From Candidatus Nitrotoga sp. SPKER (GTDB taxonomy: Bacteria > Pseudomonadota > Gammaproteobacteria > Burkholderiales > Gallionellaceae), in the NCBI GenBank assembly GCA_003402285.1, contig QFXG01000007.1, forward strand, positions 1 through 64,000: 64,000 nt of DNA. The letters are read 5' to 3'. Positions 1-9,905 of this stretch are shown piece after piece (the first letter of the stretch is position 1; every line of letters starts with the position of its first letter). Both the position numbers and the translations under genes were made by a program. The notes beneath the pieces are model-generated. The model saw only the letters and a list, made by a program, of their open reading frames with translations. It was not told the DNA's origin and searched no databases.

Positions 1-130
1 CGGCTTATCCTGTACATGTTGCAGCTCCGGTTTGTGAGTTGGCGCTCAGGGGTATATCTCCTATTACCAGATGCTGCAACACCTTTATGCCTATCGGCTC
101 AATTTATTCCGGACAGCAGTGGGTAACTAA

Positions 131-733
131 TCAGGTCGCCAGCATTTTATTAATTACCGCCCGCAATTCTGAAGTAAAGTTGAATTTCAATGCAGTTATG
201 TGGCCTTTCTCAGACATTTTTTTCCAAGTCTTGCGGAGAATATTGAGCAGTTTTTCTTCTTCAAAATAACTATATTTATTAACAAATTCGATCAGATAAT
301 ACTGAAGGAACACCAAGCCAACGACGTCTTCTAAACTTTGGCTTTCCGGGTTGGTCTTGAGCTTTTCTTTGCGCAACAGCGCTTGTACATTAGCAATTAT
401 TTCCTCGTCGTAGCCTACCTCGCGCATAATCCCACCCGTCATTTCACCGTGAAACTTATACAGCTCTATACGCCAACATTTATACCCAATCCTATCCATC
501 GGGTAATTATTGCGTGGGATTTTCCAGCGACAGATATGCTGACAACGCGCGGCCAATTGTAATGTCTCAGAAGCATCAGGCTCGAAATACTTAAGCATGG
601 CAGTCATGCGTTTAGAATAGAGTAACTCTTTAGGATAAGTCACACCCTCAAAAACATCCTGATTAGGATCAGCAGCGTTAGCGGTATCAAATTTGACAAA
701 CGCTTGCTCGAAGCGGGAAATATTAGCAATCAT
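131..733 (-). CDS. DUF4202 family protein
   Basis: A 200-residue soluble protein that I recognise as the DUF4202 family by its overall pattern: an N-terminal RFEQAFVKFDTANAADPN stretch, then PKELLYSKRMTAML, a QHICRWKIPR segment, the YPMDR motif and a late ILRKTWKKMSEKGH block. The length fits the family. It is rich in His and acidic residues and is probably all-helical, but the molecular function of the family is not known to me. It has no signal peptide. It lies downstream of dapB on the same strand with an 84-base gap, so it may have its own promoter. The start ATG at 733 is the natural one. Confidence 0.85.
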   Translation of the reverse strand: MIANISRFEQAFVKFDTANAADPNQDVFEGVTYPKELLYSKRMTAMLKYFEPDASETLQLAARCQHICRWKIPRNNYPMDRIGYKCWRIELYKFHGEMTGGIMREVGYDEEIIANVQALLRKEKLKTNPESQSLEDVVGLVFLQYYLIEFVNKYSYFEEEKLLNILRKTWKKMSEKGHITALKFNFTSELRAVINKMLAT

Positions 734-817
734 ATTGCCATCTGTAACATCTCAACAATCATCTAAATAATTGTTCTAAACATTAATTTAATTTGTTGAA
801 GTGCTCTGCTTATACAC

Positions 818-1624
818 TTACTTCAACCCAAGCACATCCTGCATGTCATACATTCCAGCCGCATTGTCTTGCAGGAAACGTCCCGCGCGTAGCGCACCAA
901 GAGCAAAAGTGGCACGACTACTCGCCTTGTGAGTAATTTCAATACGTTCACCGATGCCTGCAAACAATACAGTATGATCTCCCACAATATCGCCACCACG
1001 TACAGTAGCGAAGCCAATGGTGGACGGATCGCGTTCCCCTGTAACACCTTCACGACCATATACAGCGCATTGAGCAAGATCGCGCCCCAGTGTTTTTGCA
1101 ATTACCTCCGCCATGCCCAGCGCAGTTCCAGAGGGTGCATCCACTTTGTGACGGTGATGCGCTTCGATAATTTCAATATCATAACCATGGCTTAAAACTT
1201 TGGACGCCATTTCCAGCAACTTGAACGTAAGGTTTACACCTACACTCATGTTGGGGGCAAACACAATACCGATGTGCTGCGCTGCCGCACCCAACTGCGC
1301 CTTTTGTTGCGCAGAGAAACCGGTGGTGCCTATAACTATAGGTACGCCAAGCTTCACACATACTCCAAGGTGATGCATCGTGCCTTCCGGACGCGTAAAA
1401 TCGATCAGCACATTCGCACCTTGCAGCGCATCCTCCACATTAGCGGTAATCCTCACACCACATATACTACCAGTCAACTCGCCAGCATCTTTCCCCAACT
1501 GGGTACTGGAGGTATGCTCCAAAGCCGCATGCAAGGTCAAATCATCCGACTGTAGTATGCCTTCCAGTAAAGTCTTGCCCATTCGCCCACTACAACCGGC
1601 AATTACGACTTTTATTTTATCCAT
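818..1624 (-). CDS. dapB: 4-hydroxy-tetrahydrodipicolinate reductase
   Basis: DapB reduces 4-hydroxy-tetrahydrodipicolinate with NAD(P)H in the diaminopimelate/lysine pathway, in the cytoplasm. The 268-residue length is normal. The N-terminal nucleotide-binding loop [11 protein letters not shown] is at residues 7-17, and the substrate-binding/catalytic signature HHRHK (156-160) followed by DAPSGTA is intact. The gene follows bamE after 26 bases, in the run nadK-recN-bamE-dapB, so it is probably cotranscribed. Nothing unusual is seen. Confidence 0.97.
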   Translation of the reverse strand: MDKIKVVIAGCSGRMGKTLLEGILQSDDLTLHAALEHTSSTQLGKDAGELTGSICGVRITANVEDALQGANVLIDFTRPEGTMHHLGVCVKLGVPIVIGTTGFSAQQKAQLGAAAQHIGIVFAPNMSVGVNLTFKLLEMASKVLSHGYDIEIIEAHHRHKVDAPSGTALGMAEVIAKTLGRDLAQCAVYGREGVTGERDPSTIGFATVRGGDIVGDHTVLFAGIGERIEITHKASSRATFALGALRAGRFLQDNAAGMYDMQDVLGLK

Positions 1625-1650
1625 CGCTACTCCTTGAATATTTTTCAGAG

Positions 1651-2034
1651 CTAATTTTCGCCGACGGGTTCAGTCGATGCAGGCACAACAATCGCGGGTA
1701 GCGCGGGCATATTGCCATCGTCAATACGAGTAAGGTAGTCGCCCTCGAAATATAATGTCATGCGTTGCTTTTCAAGCAACTTGCTTTTTTTTTCAAATCT
1801 ATAGACATAATCCCAACGATCAGCATGAAAGGCATCATTGATTAATGGCGTACCCAGGACAGCCTGCACCTGCAATCGCGTCATACCTAACTTGAGCTTA
1901 TGGCGCATCTCAGGCGTAACCATATTGCCTTGATTAATTTCCATCTTGTGAGCAATGAACGAGGGTAGCTTGGGCGTAGTCATTTCACTGCACGAAACAA
2001 GCAACACCGAGACAACAATCAACTTAATACGCAT
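1651..2034 (-). CDS. bamE: Outer membrane assembly lipoprotein, BamE/SmpA-OmlA family
   Basis: BamE is a small lipoprotein of the BAM complex that inserts beta-barrel proteins in the outer membrane. The start [15 protein letters not shown] gives a short lipoprotein signal with the lipobox Cys at residue 14. The body carries the family pattern [18 protein letters not shown], then [10 protein letters not shown] and DRWDYVYRF. The reading frame stays open to 2127, but that would overlap recN and bury the signal peptide. I therefore prefer 2034; 2046 (MAFTMRIK) is also possible, and neither has a strong ribosome site. The gene sits between recN and dapB. Confidence 0.9.
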   Translation of the reverse strand: MRIKLIVVSVLLVSCSEMTTPKLPSFIAHKMEINQGNMVTPEMRHKLKLGMTRLQVQAVLGTPLINDAFHADRWDYVYRFEKKSKLLEKQRMTLYFEGDYLTRIDDGNMPALPAIVVPASTEPVGEN

Positions 2035-2083
2035 AGTGAAAGCCATTGATAATGAAACGTCAGCATGATACATCAAAGCGGCT

Positions 2084-3757
2084 TCAGGACGACAGATCCA
2101 GTCCCGTCCCAAGCATTTCAGCCGCATGTTTACGCGTGGTATCAGTAATTCTTACTCCGCCTAACATGCGTGCAATTTCCTCGACACGTTCCACTTGATT
2201 GAGGATAGATATGGTACTCACGGTAGCATCGTTTCGGCTGGATTTGCTCACCTGCCATTGTGCATCCGCCATTGCCGCCACCTGCGGCAAATGCGTTACA
2301 CACATCACTTGATGACGCTGTCCCAAACACTTAAGCAAAGCGCCAACAATTTCCGCCACACGCCCGCCTATGCCACTATCCACTTCGTCAAAGATCAACG
2401 TGGGCACGGTGGCTGCCTGACTGGCAGCCACCTGTATTGCCAGACTGATACGCGACAATTCGCCACCTGAGGCAACTTTTGCCAAGCTGCGCAACGGCGA
2501 ACCGGGATTGATCGCCACCTGAAACTCGAACGCTTCCAGTCCCTGTGCATTTCCTTCGGCAAGCGGTTTCAGTGCCACAAAGAAGTTACCGCCCTGCATG
2601 GCCAAAGTCTGCATTGCAGTAGTAATTTCTCTTGATAATTTTTCGGCTGCTTTTTTACGGGCTGCACTCAATTTTTTCGCAGCGGACAGATACTGTTCAC
2701 GTGCGGCAGCCTCTTGCTGCGCTAATGCGGCAAGGTCAGCATCACTGCCCAGATCCTCCAGCCGCGCGATAATAGACTGCAAAATCTCTGGCAATTGCTC
2801 CGGCATTACCCGGTATTTGCGCGACGCATCCACCACCGCAGCCATACGCTGCTCCTGTTTGCGCAGCTTTTGCGGGTCAACATCCACTTTCTGCGGATAA
2901 TGACGTAACGCATACACGGCTTCCTGCAAATCGTTTTGGGCACTTTCCACCATACTAAGTGTGTCCTGCAAGGATCCGTCGAATTCAATGCCTACGCGTA
3001 AACGAACAGTAAGCGCATTCAATTGCGCAAGACAGGCAGCATCCGCTTCACTTAATATCTCCACGCCAAATTGGGCGGTTTCCAGCAGATCTGCGGCGTG
3101 CGACAGACGCGCATATTCACTCTGTAATTCCATCCACGCCTGTCCAGTGAAGTTCAGCATTTCCAGCTCGTGCCGCTGGAACAACAATAACTCACGCTCG
3201 CTAGCCACCGCTTCAGCTGTTTGCTCCAGTTTTATATGTCGACGAAGTAACGTTTGCCATTCACGGAATAATCCCGCCAACTCTCCCACTTCACTTATCA
3301 AACCGGCATAACCATCCAGTAGATCGCGCTGAGCATCGGGACGCAACAAGGATTGATGTGCATGCTGACCGTGGATATCGAGCAGATACTCACCTGCATC
3401 GCGCATCTGTTGCAACGTAGCACTACGCCCATTAATAAAACCACGCGACCGTCCATTGACATCCAGCACCCTGCGCAGCAAGCATACATTCGCATCACCT
3501 ACCAACTCTCGCTCGCGCAACCAGGATTGCAAATCGGGCAAGTTGGCTATATCGAATTCCGTACTGATCTCGGCGCGCTCACAACCGCTACGCACCATGC
3601 TCGCATCGCCACGCTCGCCCAACGCCAGCGACAATGCATCAATCAAAATGGATTTACCCGCACCCGTCTCGCCAGTAAGCGCAGTGAAGCCGGAAGAAAA
3701 ATCAAGCTCAAGGGAATCAACGATGACAAAATCACGGATACTAAGAAACTTCAACAT
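2084..3757 (-). CDS. recN: DNA repair ATPase RecN
   Basis: RecN is an SMC-like ATPase acting in double-strand break repair. The 557-residue protein has Walker A GETGAGKS at residues 29-36, a long central coiled-coil region rich in Ala, Glu, Leu and Arg, the ABC-type signature ASGGELSRISLA, and Walker B LIFDEVDSGIGG with a following THLPQVA segment. The start codon overlaps the nadK stop by one base (TAATG), so translation is probably coupled. No LexA box was identified upstream, because the gene appears to be transcribed from the nadK side. Confidence 0.97.
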   Translation of the reverse strand: MLKFLSIRDFVIVDSLELDFSSGFTALTGETGAGKSILIDALSLALGERGDASMVRSGCERAEISTEFDIANLPDLQSWLRERELVGDANVCLLRRVLDVNGRSRGFINGRSATLQQMRDAGEYLLDIHGQHAHQSLLRPDAQRDLLDGYAGLISEVGELAGLFREWQTLLRRHIKLEQTAEAVASERELLLFQRHELEMLNFTGQAWMELQSEYARLSHAADLLETAQFGVEILSEADAACLAQLNALTVRLRVGIEFDGSLQDTLSMVESAQNDLQEAVYALRHYPQKVDVDPQKLRKQEQRMAAVVDASRKYRVMPEQLPEILQSIIARLEDLGSDADLAALAQQEAAAREQYLSAAKKLSAARKKAAEKLSREITTAMQTLAMQGGNFFVALKPLAEGNAQGLEAFEFQVAINPGSPLRSLAKVASGGELSRISLAIQVAASQAATVPTLIFDEVDSGIGGRVAEIVGALLKCLGQRHQVMCVTHLPQVAAMADAQWQVSKSSRNDATVSTISILNQVERVEEIARMLGGVRITDTTRKHAAEMLGTGLDLSS

Positions 3758-4629
3758 TACAATGTTTTATTCCAGAGCAATTTTTCACGTAATGTACGGT
3801 AATAGCTATGTCCTACTGGATGCAATAAACAAGCTGGCTTTGAATGACGTCTCACTACAACTTTGTCATTTTCCTGCAAGTCAAAATAGGCGTGACTATC
3901 AAAGTGCACGCGTGCATCAGAAATGCGATGCGGCAAAATTTCCAGCAGCGATTCGCTTTTAACAACGATGGGACGATTGCTTAAGGTATGCGGACAGACA
4001 GGAACCAGAGCGATCAGGTCGAGCGAAGGATGCAAGATAGGGCCACCAGCGGATAATGCATATGCTGTAGAGCCAGTAGGGGTCGCCACAATCAAACCAT
4101 CTGCACGTTGAAGATACAGGTACTCATCGTCGATGCGTACCTCAAATTCAATCATGCTGCTGATATTGCCGCGGTGTAACACCACTTCGTTGAACGCTAG
4201 CGAATTAAATATCTCAATACCATCGCGCAAAATACAGGTCGACAATAACATGCGCTGCTCAGTGACGAAATTGCCATTCAGCATAGCGGCTATGGTTTGC
4301 TGCATGGTATCAACCGATATGTCTGTCAGAAAACCTAACCGCCCCTGATTCACTCCCACTAGCGGGATACCGAGAGGAGCCAAAGTACGTGCAATGTTCA
4401 ACATGGTTCCATCGCCGCCCAGCACGATAGCCAGATCCACTTCATTCCCCATCGCGTCCAGTGTCATAACGCTATAGTCATGCTGCTTTAGATGCTCGGA
4501 CGTAAGACTATCCACCACGACCGAAACATCTTGCCCAGAAAGAAATGCAGCCAATCGCAACAGCGGCCCGGTAATTTCCGGCGTCTTGTATTTTCCAATC
4601 AGTGCGACAGTTTTAAAAGGGAATTTCAT
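3757..4629 (-). CDS. nadK: NAD kinase
   Basis: NadK phosphorylates NAD to NADP in the cytoplasm. The 290-residue protein carries the GGDGT motif at residues 71-75, the NEVVLHRG segment, and the second signature DGLIVATPTGSTAY followed by ALSAGGPI. It heads the run nadK-recN-bamE-dapB. No Shine-Dalgarno sequence is visible before the ATG at 4629. A short open frame ending at ATGA over this start (see 4626-4742) could supply ribosomes by coupling. Confidence 0.97.
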   Translation of the reverse strand: MKFPFKTVALIGKYKTPEITGPLLRLAAFLSGQDVSVVVDSLTSEHLKQHDYSVMTLDAMGNEVDLAIVLGGDGTMLNIARTLAPLGIPLVGVNQGRLGFLTDISVDTMQQTIAAMLNGNFVTEQRMLLSTCILRDGIEIFNSLAFNEVVLHRGNISSMIEFEVRIDDEYLYLQRADGLIVATPTGSTAYALSAGGPILHPSLDLIALVPVCPHTLSNRPIVVKSESLLEILPHRISDARVHFDSHAYFDLQENDKVVVRRHSKPACLLHPVGHSYYRTLREKLLWNKTL

Positions 4630-4742
4630 AGCATAAATTGTGATTCTCTATCTCTTTCTGGCAACACCCCTTTCGCAACCTCTTTTACCACTCTGTATAT
4701 TATTTGAGGTACCCGGTTGCTAACCAAACGCTGATTTGAAAT
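4626..4742 (-). CDS. Possible 38-codon leader ORF coupled to nadK
   Basis: On the minus strand a ten-base match to the 16S anti-SD complement, AAGGAGGTGA, lies at 4750-4759. There is no ATG at the expected distance, but an ATT seven bases downstream (4742) opens a 38-codon frame. That frame ends in TGA overlapping the nadK start as ATGA. The predicted peptide starts I/M-SNQRLVSNRVPQII and is basic; I recognise no family. ATT starts are known (infC) but rare, so this could be a chance frame. The arguments for it are the very strong ribosome site and the missing one at nadK. Confidence 0.25.
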   Translation of the reverse strand: MSNQRLVSNRVPQIIYRVVKEVAKGVLPERDRESQFML

Positions 4743-4820
4743 AAATAACTCACCTCCTTAAATTAAGAAGCAAATAAAAAAGGGCTAAATCAAATTTAAC
4801 AAATATAAATTACTCGTACT

Positions 4821-6302
4821 TTATGGGAGCGTTCTAGCAATACGGAATCCAACCTTGTATTCATAACGTTTTATCTCTTCGTTCCCCACGCGATATGCTG
4901 AGCGCATAAAATGCGAAGTGTATTTCCAAGAGCCACCACGAATTACACGTCCTACAGCCCTATCATTTCCAGCTGTTTTTTGCACCCAAGCACTTCCATT
5001 TGTTGGCGCACCTTTATAATTATTATGGTAAGTATCTTCCGTCCATTCCCACACGTTGCCTAGCATGTCGTATAAACCGAAAGCATTGGGCGGGAAGCTG
5101 CCTACCGGGGAAGATGATGCGCCCTCCCACGGAGTGGCAGATCCATCCCACTTGTGGCCGCAATCACTACAATTCGCATTGTTGCGTCCGACATCATTGC
5201 CCCAGTAAAAAGCAGTTGTCGTACCGGCGCGGGCGGCATACTCCCATTCCGCTTCGGTTGGCAAACGGTAATTCTTTCCGGTTTTCTTTGATAACCATTG
5301 CACATAGGCTTGAGCATCAAACCAATCAACACAGGAAACCGGACGGTTATCAAAATCACTGTCGCCAATAAGGTCTTTACGGAAGCCAAAGTCACCTGAA
5401 TTGCGGCCAACACGTTCTTCAACCCAACCGCTTTCGTTGACTGCCCAACATGTTCCTGCATCATGCTTGGTCTCACCCACAAATGCTGCATACTGACTTC
5501 GAGTAACTTCAGTTTTACCTAAAGCAAAAGACGGTAGCGTGACCTTATGCAAAGGACTTTCATCAACACCGTGTCCGGCCTCATTATTTGGCGAACCCAT
5601 GTCAAAACTTCCAGCAGGGATGACGATCATTTCTGGACAGCCTGGACAATCTTTGAATATTCCTTTTTTAACCTCAACCTGCTCAGGTTCGCGCCGTTTA
5701 CCTGCAGCATTAAGTTGCGTCGCACCCAGTTGAACCTCGATCTTTTTAACCGCACCGTCTCCCACACGCAGCTCTTGTTCGAATGTACGATCATTAAAAG
5801 CATCAACCTTCTTTTGCACCCGCAACTTCAACGTGCCTTCAGGCACCTTCACGTCTAATGAACATACACCCTTAAGTTGATCGTCAACGAACACTTCAGC
5901 GTCCATATCATCAATTTTACAGATAACACTCAGCAACGACCCTTTCTTCGCATCAACCTGCTCCCGATTCAACTGCGCTGACTCTTGCGTGCCTTCGACA
6001 TTTTTTTGTGCCGTACCCAATGACACTTCAACCGTTTTAATCACGTTATCGCCTATACGAATTTCTTGCTCAAATATACGTGCGCTGGAAGCATCAACTT
6101 TCTTTTGCACCTTCAACTTTAATGTACCTTCTGGTACCAGCACATCCACAGGGCATTCGCCCTTGAATTTGCCATTAACCAATACATCAGCACCTACATC
6201 ATCACCTTTACAGGTCACACTCAACGTAGAATCAGCCGCATATACGTTAGTGAATGCCGCTAGGGTTACAACTAGTAGGGTTGAAATATAAACTGATTTC
6301 AT
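4821..6302 (-). CDS. Secreted SUMF1/FGE-fold protein with two PEGA-like repeats
   Basis: A 493-residue exported protein. Residues 1-22 form a signal peptide ending VYAA. Two tandem copies of a roughly 73-residue beta-rich module follow, near residues 27-100 and 123-197, each built around VPEGTLKLKVQKKVDA-like text and resembling PEGA surface domains. From about residue 220 there is a formylglycine-generating-enzyme (SUMF1) domain: MIVIPAGSFDMGS, RLPTEAEWEYAARAG, YDMLGNVWEWTED and VIRGGSW. The paired active-site Cys expected just after RGGSW are absent (KYTSHFMRSAYR), so a true sulfatase-activating role is unlikely. The ATG at 6302 is preceded by GGAGA. It separates nadK from hrcA. Confidence 0.88.
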   Translation of the reverse strand: MKSVYISTLLVVTLAAFTNVYAADSTLSVTCKGDDVGADVLVNGKFKGECPVDVLVPEGTLKLKVQKKVDASSARIFEQEIRIGDNVIKTVEVSLGTAQKNVEGTQESAQLNREQVDAKKGSLLSVICKIDDMDAEVFVDDQLKGVCSLDVKVPEGTLKLRVQKKVDAFNDRTFEQELRVGDGAVKKIEVQLGATQLNAAGKRREPEQVEVKKGIFKDCPGCPEMIVIPAGSFDMGSPNNEAGHGVDESPLHKVTLPSFALGKTEVTRSQYAAFVGETKHDAGTCWAVNESGWVEERVGRNSGDFGFRKDLIGDSDFDNRPVSCVDWFDAQAYVQWLSKKTGKNYRLPTEAEWEYAARAGTTTAFYWGNDVGRNNANCSDCGHKWDGSATPWEGASSSPVGSFPPNAFGLYDMLGNVWEWTEDTYHNNYKGAPTNGSAWVQKTAGNDRAVGRVIRGGSWKYTSHFMRSAYRVGNEEIKRYEYKVGFRIARTLP

Positions 6303-6986
6303 GGTTTCTCCGTTTAAAAAATGATTGAGGTGGAAATTTTATTCATCTTTGAAATCTTTACCGCTATTATTTATGGGCATCATAATGCGTTAAACTCATC
6401 GTCGCTGAAACTGGCTTGATGCAGAATGGCGCGTAATGTACCACGGGCAAGTTCATTATTGTCAGGAACTACCAATTGAAAAATAGTTAGTAACCTGCAG
6501 GATAGTTTTGGGGTGGTATCGAATTTTTAAAAACAACCACCTAGAACAATTCATATTCATAACCAGACTCTCGAACAACAAGATTGACTGATGGTTTCGT
6601 TTTTAATTCCTCTGTGAAACAAATAATTTTTTCCTAATGACTTTGAAGATTTGAGGGGCCGTAGACCCTTGAAGCATAAACTATTCGATATATCAAAAAA
6701 TATTGAAATTAAATTACTATGAGAAATATCAAACACAGAACAGTATTTAGAATTAATTTCCCACTTGCCAAGTGGATATAATAGTAACTTGTGGATTCAG
6801 AATCTGAACATTATATTTTTATGAGCATAGTAAAACTATTTGCGCACGGCATAAATGAAGCTTCAATTCTTAACAAGTTCATTTAAATGTTAAACTACCA
6901 ACATTCAAATCGATCTCGCTTATTCAATAACCACGAACACAACAACCCCTTACCGAAGCAAAGCCACTACTTCCAGATCAGATCTA
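6303..6986. other. AT-rich intergenic region with a toxin-gene fragment
   Basis: No intact gene lies in these 684 bases between the divergent SUMF1-fold gene and hrcA. The left part holds a recognisable HicA C-terminal fragment (6380-6478). A further unrecognised open stretch of about 30 codons runs on the minus strand down to a stop at 6541. The right part is very AT-rich and should hold the hrcA promoter. I found no CIRCE inverted repeat. Confidence 0.6.
6380..6478 (-). pseudogene. HicA-type mRNA interferase, C-terminal fragment
   Basis: Reading the minus strand from 6478 to the TGA at 6380-6382 gives a 32-residue tail containing VVPDNNELARGTLRAIL and ending DDEFNAL. This is the typical end of HicA toxins, where a valine/proline strand is followed by a G-T-L-R-A-I-L helix. 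The N-terminal part with the catalytic His is missing: upstream the frame reaches a stop at 6527 with no HicA-like text. No HicB partner is visible. It is probably a dead toxin-antitoxin remnant. Confidence 0.6.
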
Positions 6987-8015
6987 ATGTCAACAATTCT
7001 TAATAACCGCGCACAAATTTTGCTTAAGACATTGGTGGATCGCTATATTAACAATGGTCAGCCGGTGGGTTCGCGCGCACTGCTACAGTTTTCCGGTTTG
7101 GAAGTCAGCTCCGCAACGATCCGTAATGTAATGGCGGATCTCGAAGAAATGGGACTGGTGAGCAGTCCGCACACGTCCGCTGGACGCGTGCCGACTGCGC
7201 GAGGTTACCGTTTGTTTATTGATACACTGATGGTAGTGCAACCATTGGACAGCACACGTGTGCAACAACTCGAACACCAATTACAACCAGATAATCCATC
7301 TCGCTTGCTGATGCAAGCATCCAATTTATTGTCAGAGCTTACACATTTTGCCGGTGTAGTTGCCACGCCAAAGCGCGCCGCCATCACTGTGAGCCATGTG
7401 GAATTTTTACGGCTATCCAAAAAGAAGGTTCTGCTAATTATCGTTATGCCAAATAACGAGGTGGAAAATCGCGTATTACTGACCCACAAGGATTACACCC
7501 AATCACAACTCACTGAAGCTGGCAATTTTTTAAACAAGCACTATGCCAACTGCCCCTTCCAGGATATTCATCAACGCGTACAGTCCGAGTTACATCAACT
7601 ACAGCACGATCTCATATCACTGATGAGTGCCGCGATGGCGGCAAGCGATACGGTAATTGCACGAAAAAATGAAGATTATGTGATCAGTGGGGAACGTAAC
7701 TTACTGTACATCAATGATCTTTCATCTAACATGGAACAATTGCGCGGGCTGTTCAACGTATTCGAACAAAAAACCGAACTGCTGCAGTTGCTTGATGTAA
7801 GCCGCCATGCCCCAGGTGTGCATATTTTTGTCGGTAACGAATCCGGACTGCCCGGATTGGACGAGTGCAGCGTAGTGAGTGCACCTTACACTTCTGACGG
7901 TCAAATTATTGGCACGCTGGCAGTGGTCGGTCCTAAACGCATGAATTACGAAAAAGTCGTCCCAATTGTGGACATCACCTCCAAGCTACTAAGCAATGCG
8001 CTGTCGCAATATTAA
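6987..8015 (+). CDS. hrcA: Heat-inducible transcription repressor HrcA
   Basis: HrcA represses chaperone operons by binding CIRCE elements and needs GroEL to fold. The 342-residue protein has the winged-helix N-terminus (ILLKTLVDRYINNGQPVGSRAL, VSSATIRNVMADLEEMGLV, then SAGRVPTARGYR), a central GAF-like dimer domain and the C-terminal VVGPKRMNYEKVVPIVD segment. Gene context is usual: nadK lies nearby on the other strand. No CIRCE repeat was found before the gene. Confidence 0.97.
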   Translation: MSTILNNRAQILLKTLVDRYINNGQPVGSRALLQFSGLEVSSATIRNVMADLEEMGLVSSPHTSAGRVPTARGYRLFIDTLMVVQPLDSTRVQQLEHQLQPDNPSRLLMQASNLLSELTHFAGVVATPKRAAITVSHVEFLRLSKKKVLLIIVMPNNEVENRVLLTHKDYTQSQLTEAGNFLNKHYANCPFQDIHQRVQSELHQLQHDLISLMSAAMAASDTVIARKNEDYVISGERNLLYINDLSSNMEQLRGLFNVFEQKTELLQLLDVSRHAPGVHIFVGNESGLPGLDECSVVSAPYTSDGQIIGTLAVVGPKRMNYEKVVPIVDITSKLLSNALSQY

Positions 8016-8114
8016 CCAAAAAACAACTAACAATTCATTAAAGAGCAGTCCAAAACTTTTCAACCGGTATTCTGTTTAGCTTTTTTCAGTATCCAATCTC
8101 TTGAAAACAACTTT

Positions 8115-9206
8115 ATGCCTTACTCAATTGAACCTACCTATAGCCACGGTACTCCTGAAAAATGTGCAGTGTTATTGCTTAACCTTGGCACACCGGATGC
8201 TCCCACTGCCGAAGCAGTCAAACCTTACTTGCGTGAATTTCTGGGCGACCCGCGCGTAGTGGAAATTCCCAAACTGGTTTGGTGGTTTATTCTAAATGGC
8301 ATTATTCTTAACACCAGGCCAAAGAAATCTGCCGCCAAATATGCCAGTATTTGGATGCCGGAAGGCTCACCCCTGAAAGTACATACCGAACGTCAAACGA
8401 AACTGCTAGCAAACTATCTGGGGGAACGTACCCATGGCATGCCACTGGTGGTGGACTACGCTATGCGCTATGGCAATCCCTCAATTCCCAGCGTGCTAGA
8501 CAAACTTAAGGCACAAAACTGTCAACGCATCCTGCTTGTTCCGATGTATCCACAATATGCCGCCAGCGCAACCGGTACCGCATGGGATATCATTTTTAAC
8601 ACACTCATCAAACAACGCAACATGCCCGCGGTGCGCACTATTAAGCACTTCTACGACAACCCTGGCTACATTGCGGCTACTGCACAAAACATCCGCGATT
8701 ATTGGACACTGCATGGTCGCCCGGATCGGCTGGTGATGAGCTTTCATGGCTTACCGCGCTACACTTTGGAGAAGGGAGATCCCTATCACTGCGAATGCCA
8801 AAAGAGCGGACGTCTGATAGCTGAGGCATTACAGCTTAATGCAGATCAATACACGGTTTGCTTCCAGTCACGCTTTGGCCGCTCCGAATGGCTCCAACCT
8901 TATACCACTGCCATACTTAAAGAGTTAGGCAAGAATAAAACTAAACGCGTTGATGTAGTCTGCCCTGGCTTCGTGGCAGACTGCCTGGAAACACTGGAAG
9001 AAATTGCCATGGAAGGTAAAGAAGACTTCAGGCATGCAGGCGGTGGCGAGTATCACTACATTCCTTGCCTCAATGAACGACCAGGATGGATACACGCCTT
9101 AGCAGATTTGGTGTTAGACAACCTGCACGGCTGGCTCGATAAACCGCAAGCTGCGCAACTGGAACAAAGCCGCTTAAAGGCTTTGACTATGGGCGCTAAG
9201 CGTTAA
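8115..9206 (+). CDS. hemH: Ferrochelatase
   Basis: HemH inserts ferrous iron into protoporphyrin IX, the last step of protoheme synthesis. The 363-residue protein contains [14 protein letters not shown] near the start, the LRVFLxDPRVVE-like block ([14 protein letters not shown]), the catalytic [20 protein letters not shown] region, [15 protein letters not shown] and the acidic [15 protein letters not shown] segment. It stands 99 bases downstream of hrcA on the same strand. No strong ribosome site is seen before the ATG. Confidence 0.97.
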   Translation: MPYSIEPTYSHGTPEKCAVLLLNLGTPDAPTAEAVKPYLREFLGDPRVVEIPKLVWWFILNGIILNTRPKKSAAKYASIWMPEGSPLKVHTERQTKLLANYLGERTHGMPLVVDYAMRYGNPSIPSVLDKLKAQNCQRILLVPMYPQYAASATGTAWDIIFNTLIKQRNMPAVRTIKHFYDNPGYIAATAQNIRDYWTLHGRPDRLVMSFHGLPRYTLEKGDPYHCECQKSGRLIAEALQLNADQYTVCFQSRFGRSEWLQPYTTAILKELGKNKTKRVDVVCPGFVADCLETLEEIAMEGKEDFRHAGGGEYHYIPCLNERPGWIHALADLVLDNLHGWLDKPQAAQLEQSRLKALTMGAKR

Positions 9207-9258
9207 CTTGTAGATTCATAGCTATCTTCAGTCACGCATATAGCGACCCAAAATACCT

Positions 9259-9804
9259 TTATATCCGGATAAAATTATCGCGGTAATACTTCATTTCATC
9301 GATGGATTCGTAAATATCGGCCAATGCTTCATGCTTACCGTGTTTTTTTATTCCCTGAGCCACTTCTGGCTTCCAGCGTTTAGCAAGCTCCTTAAGAGTG
9401 CTTACATCCAAGTTACGATAATGGAAATAGCTTTCCAGTTGCGGCATCCAGCGTGCAAGAAAGCGACGGTCTTGGCAGATAGAATTGCCGCACATCGGTG
9501 ATGTGCGGGCAGGCACATGTTCCTTGAGAAACTCCAGCATCTGAGTTTCCACTGCTACATCGTCCAGCGTCGATGCTTTCACCTTGTCGATGAGGCCAGA
9601 TTTGCCATGGGTGGCTTTATTCCAGCTATCCATACCGTCCAAGATACTATCTGCCTGGTGCACGACCAAAACCGGTGCTTCAACAATCGTATTCAGATCG
9701 CCATCAGTAATAACCAGTGCAACTTCAATAATGCGATCAGTTTCCGGAACTAGGCCGGTCATTTCCATATCTATCCAAATGAGGTAGTTTTGATTTTGTG
9801 CCAT
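9259..9804 (-). CDS. orn: Oligoribonuclease
   Basis: Orn is a 3'-5' exoribonuclease of the DEDDh family that degrades di- to pentanucleotides, including pGpG from c-di-GMP turnover. With the start at 9804 the product is 181 residues. It shows WIDMEMTGL (catalytic Asp12 and Glu14), a [12 protein letters not shown] block, [15 protein letters not shown] and the C-terminal [11 protein letters not shown] with the His and Asp of the site. The frame is open to 9873 but the extra 23 residues do not fit the family. A c-di-GMP dependent cellulose locus lies elsewhere in the window. Confidence 0.96.
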   Translation of the reverse strand: MAQNQNYLIWIDMEMTGLVPETDRIIEVALVITDGDLNTIVEAPVLVVHQADSILDGMDSWNKATHGKSGLIDKVKASTLDDVAVETQMLEFLKEHVPARTSPMCGNSICQDRRFLARWMPQLESYFHYRNLDVSTLKELAKRWKPEVAQGIKKHGKHEALADIYESIDEMKYYRDNFIRI

Positions 9805-9905
9805 AATTGACTGCGTGTGTTTATTGATATAACTAGCGGGCAGGTATTGTGCCATATCAACATAACAATCCAATTATTTTTAATTAGTAAGTAAAATCAG
9901 AATAA

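Noticed and set aside
1-130. Open frames at the left window edge, one read through to 269
   Set aside because: They show no family resemblance, and the frame runs antisense into the DUF4202 gene; edge truncation prevents any call.
6541-6630. About 30 open codons on the minus strand ending ESGYEYELF
   Set aside because: Looks protein-like but is too short and I recognise no family; noted only in the gap description.
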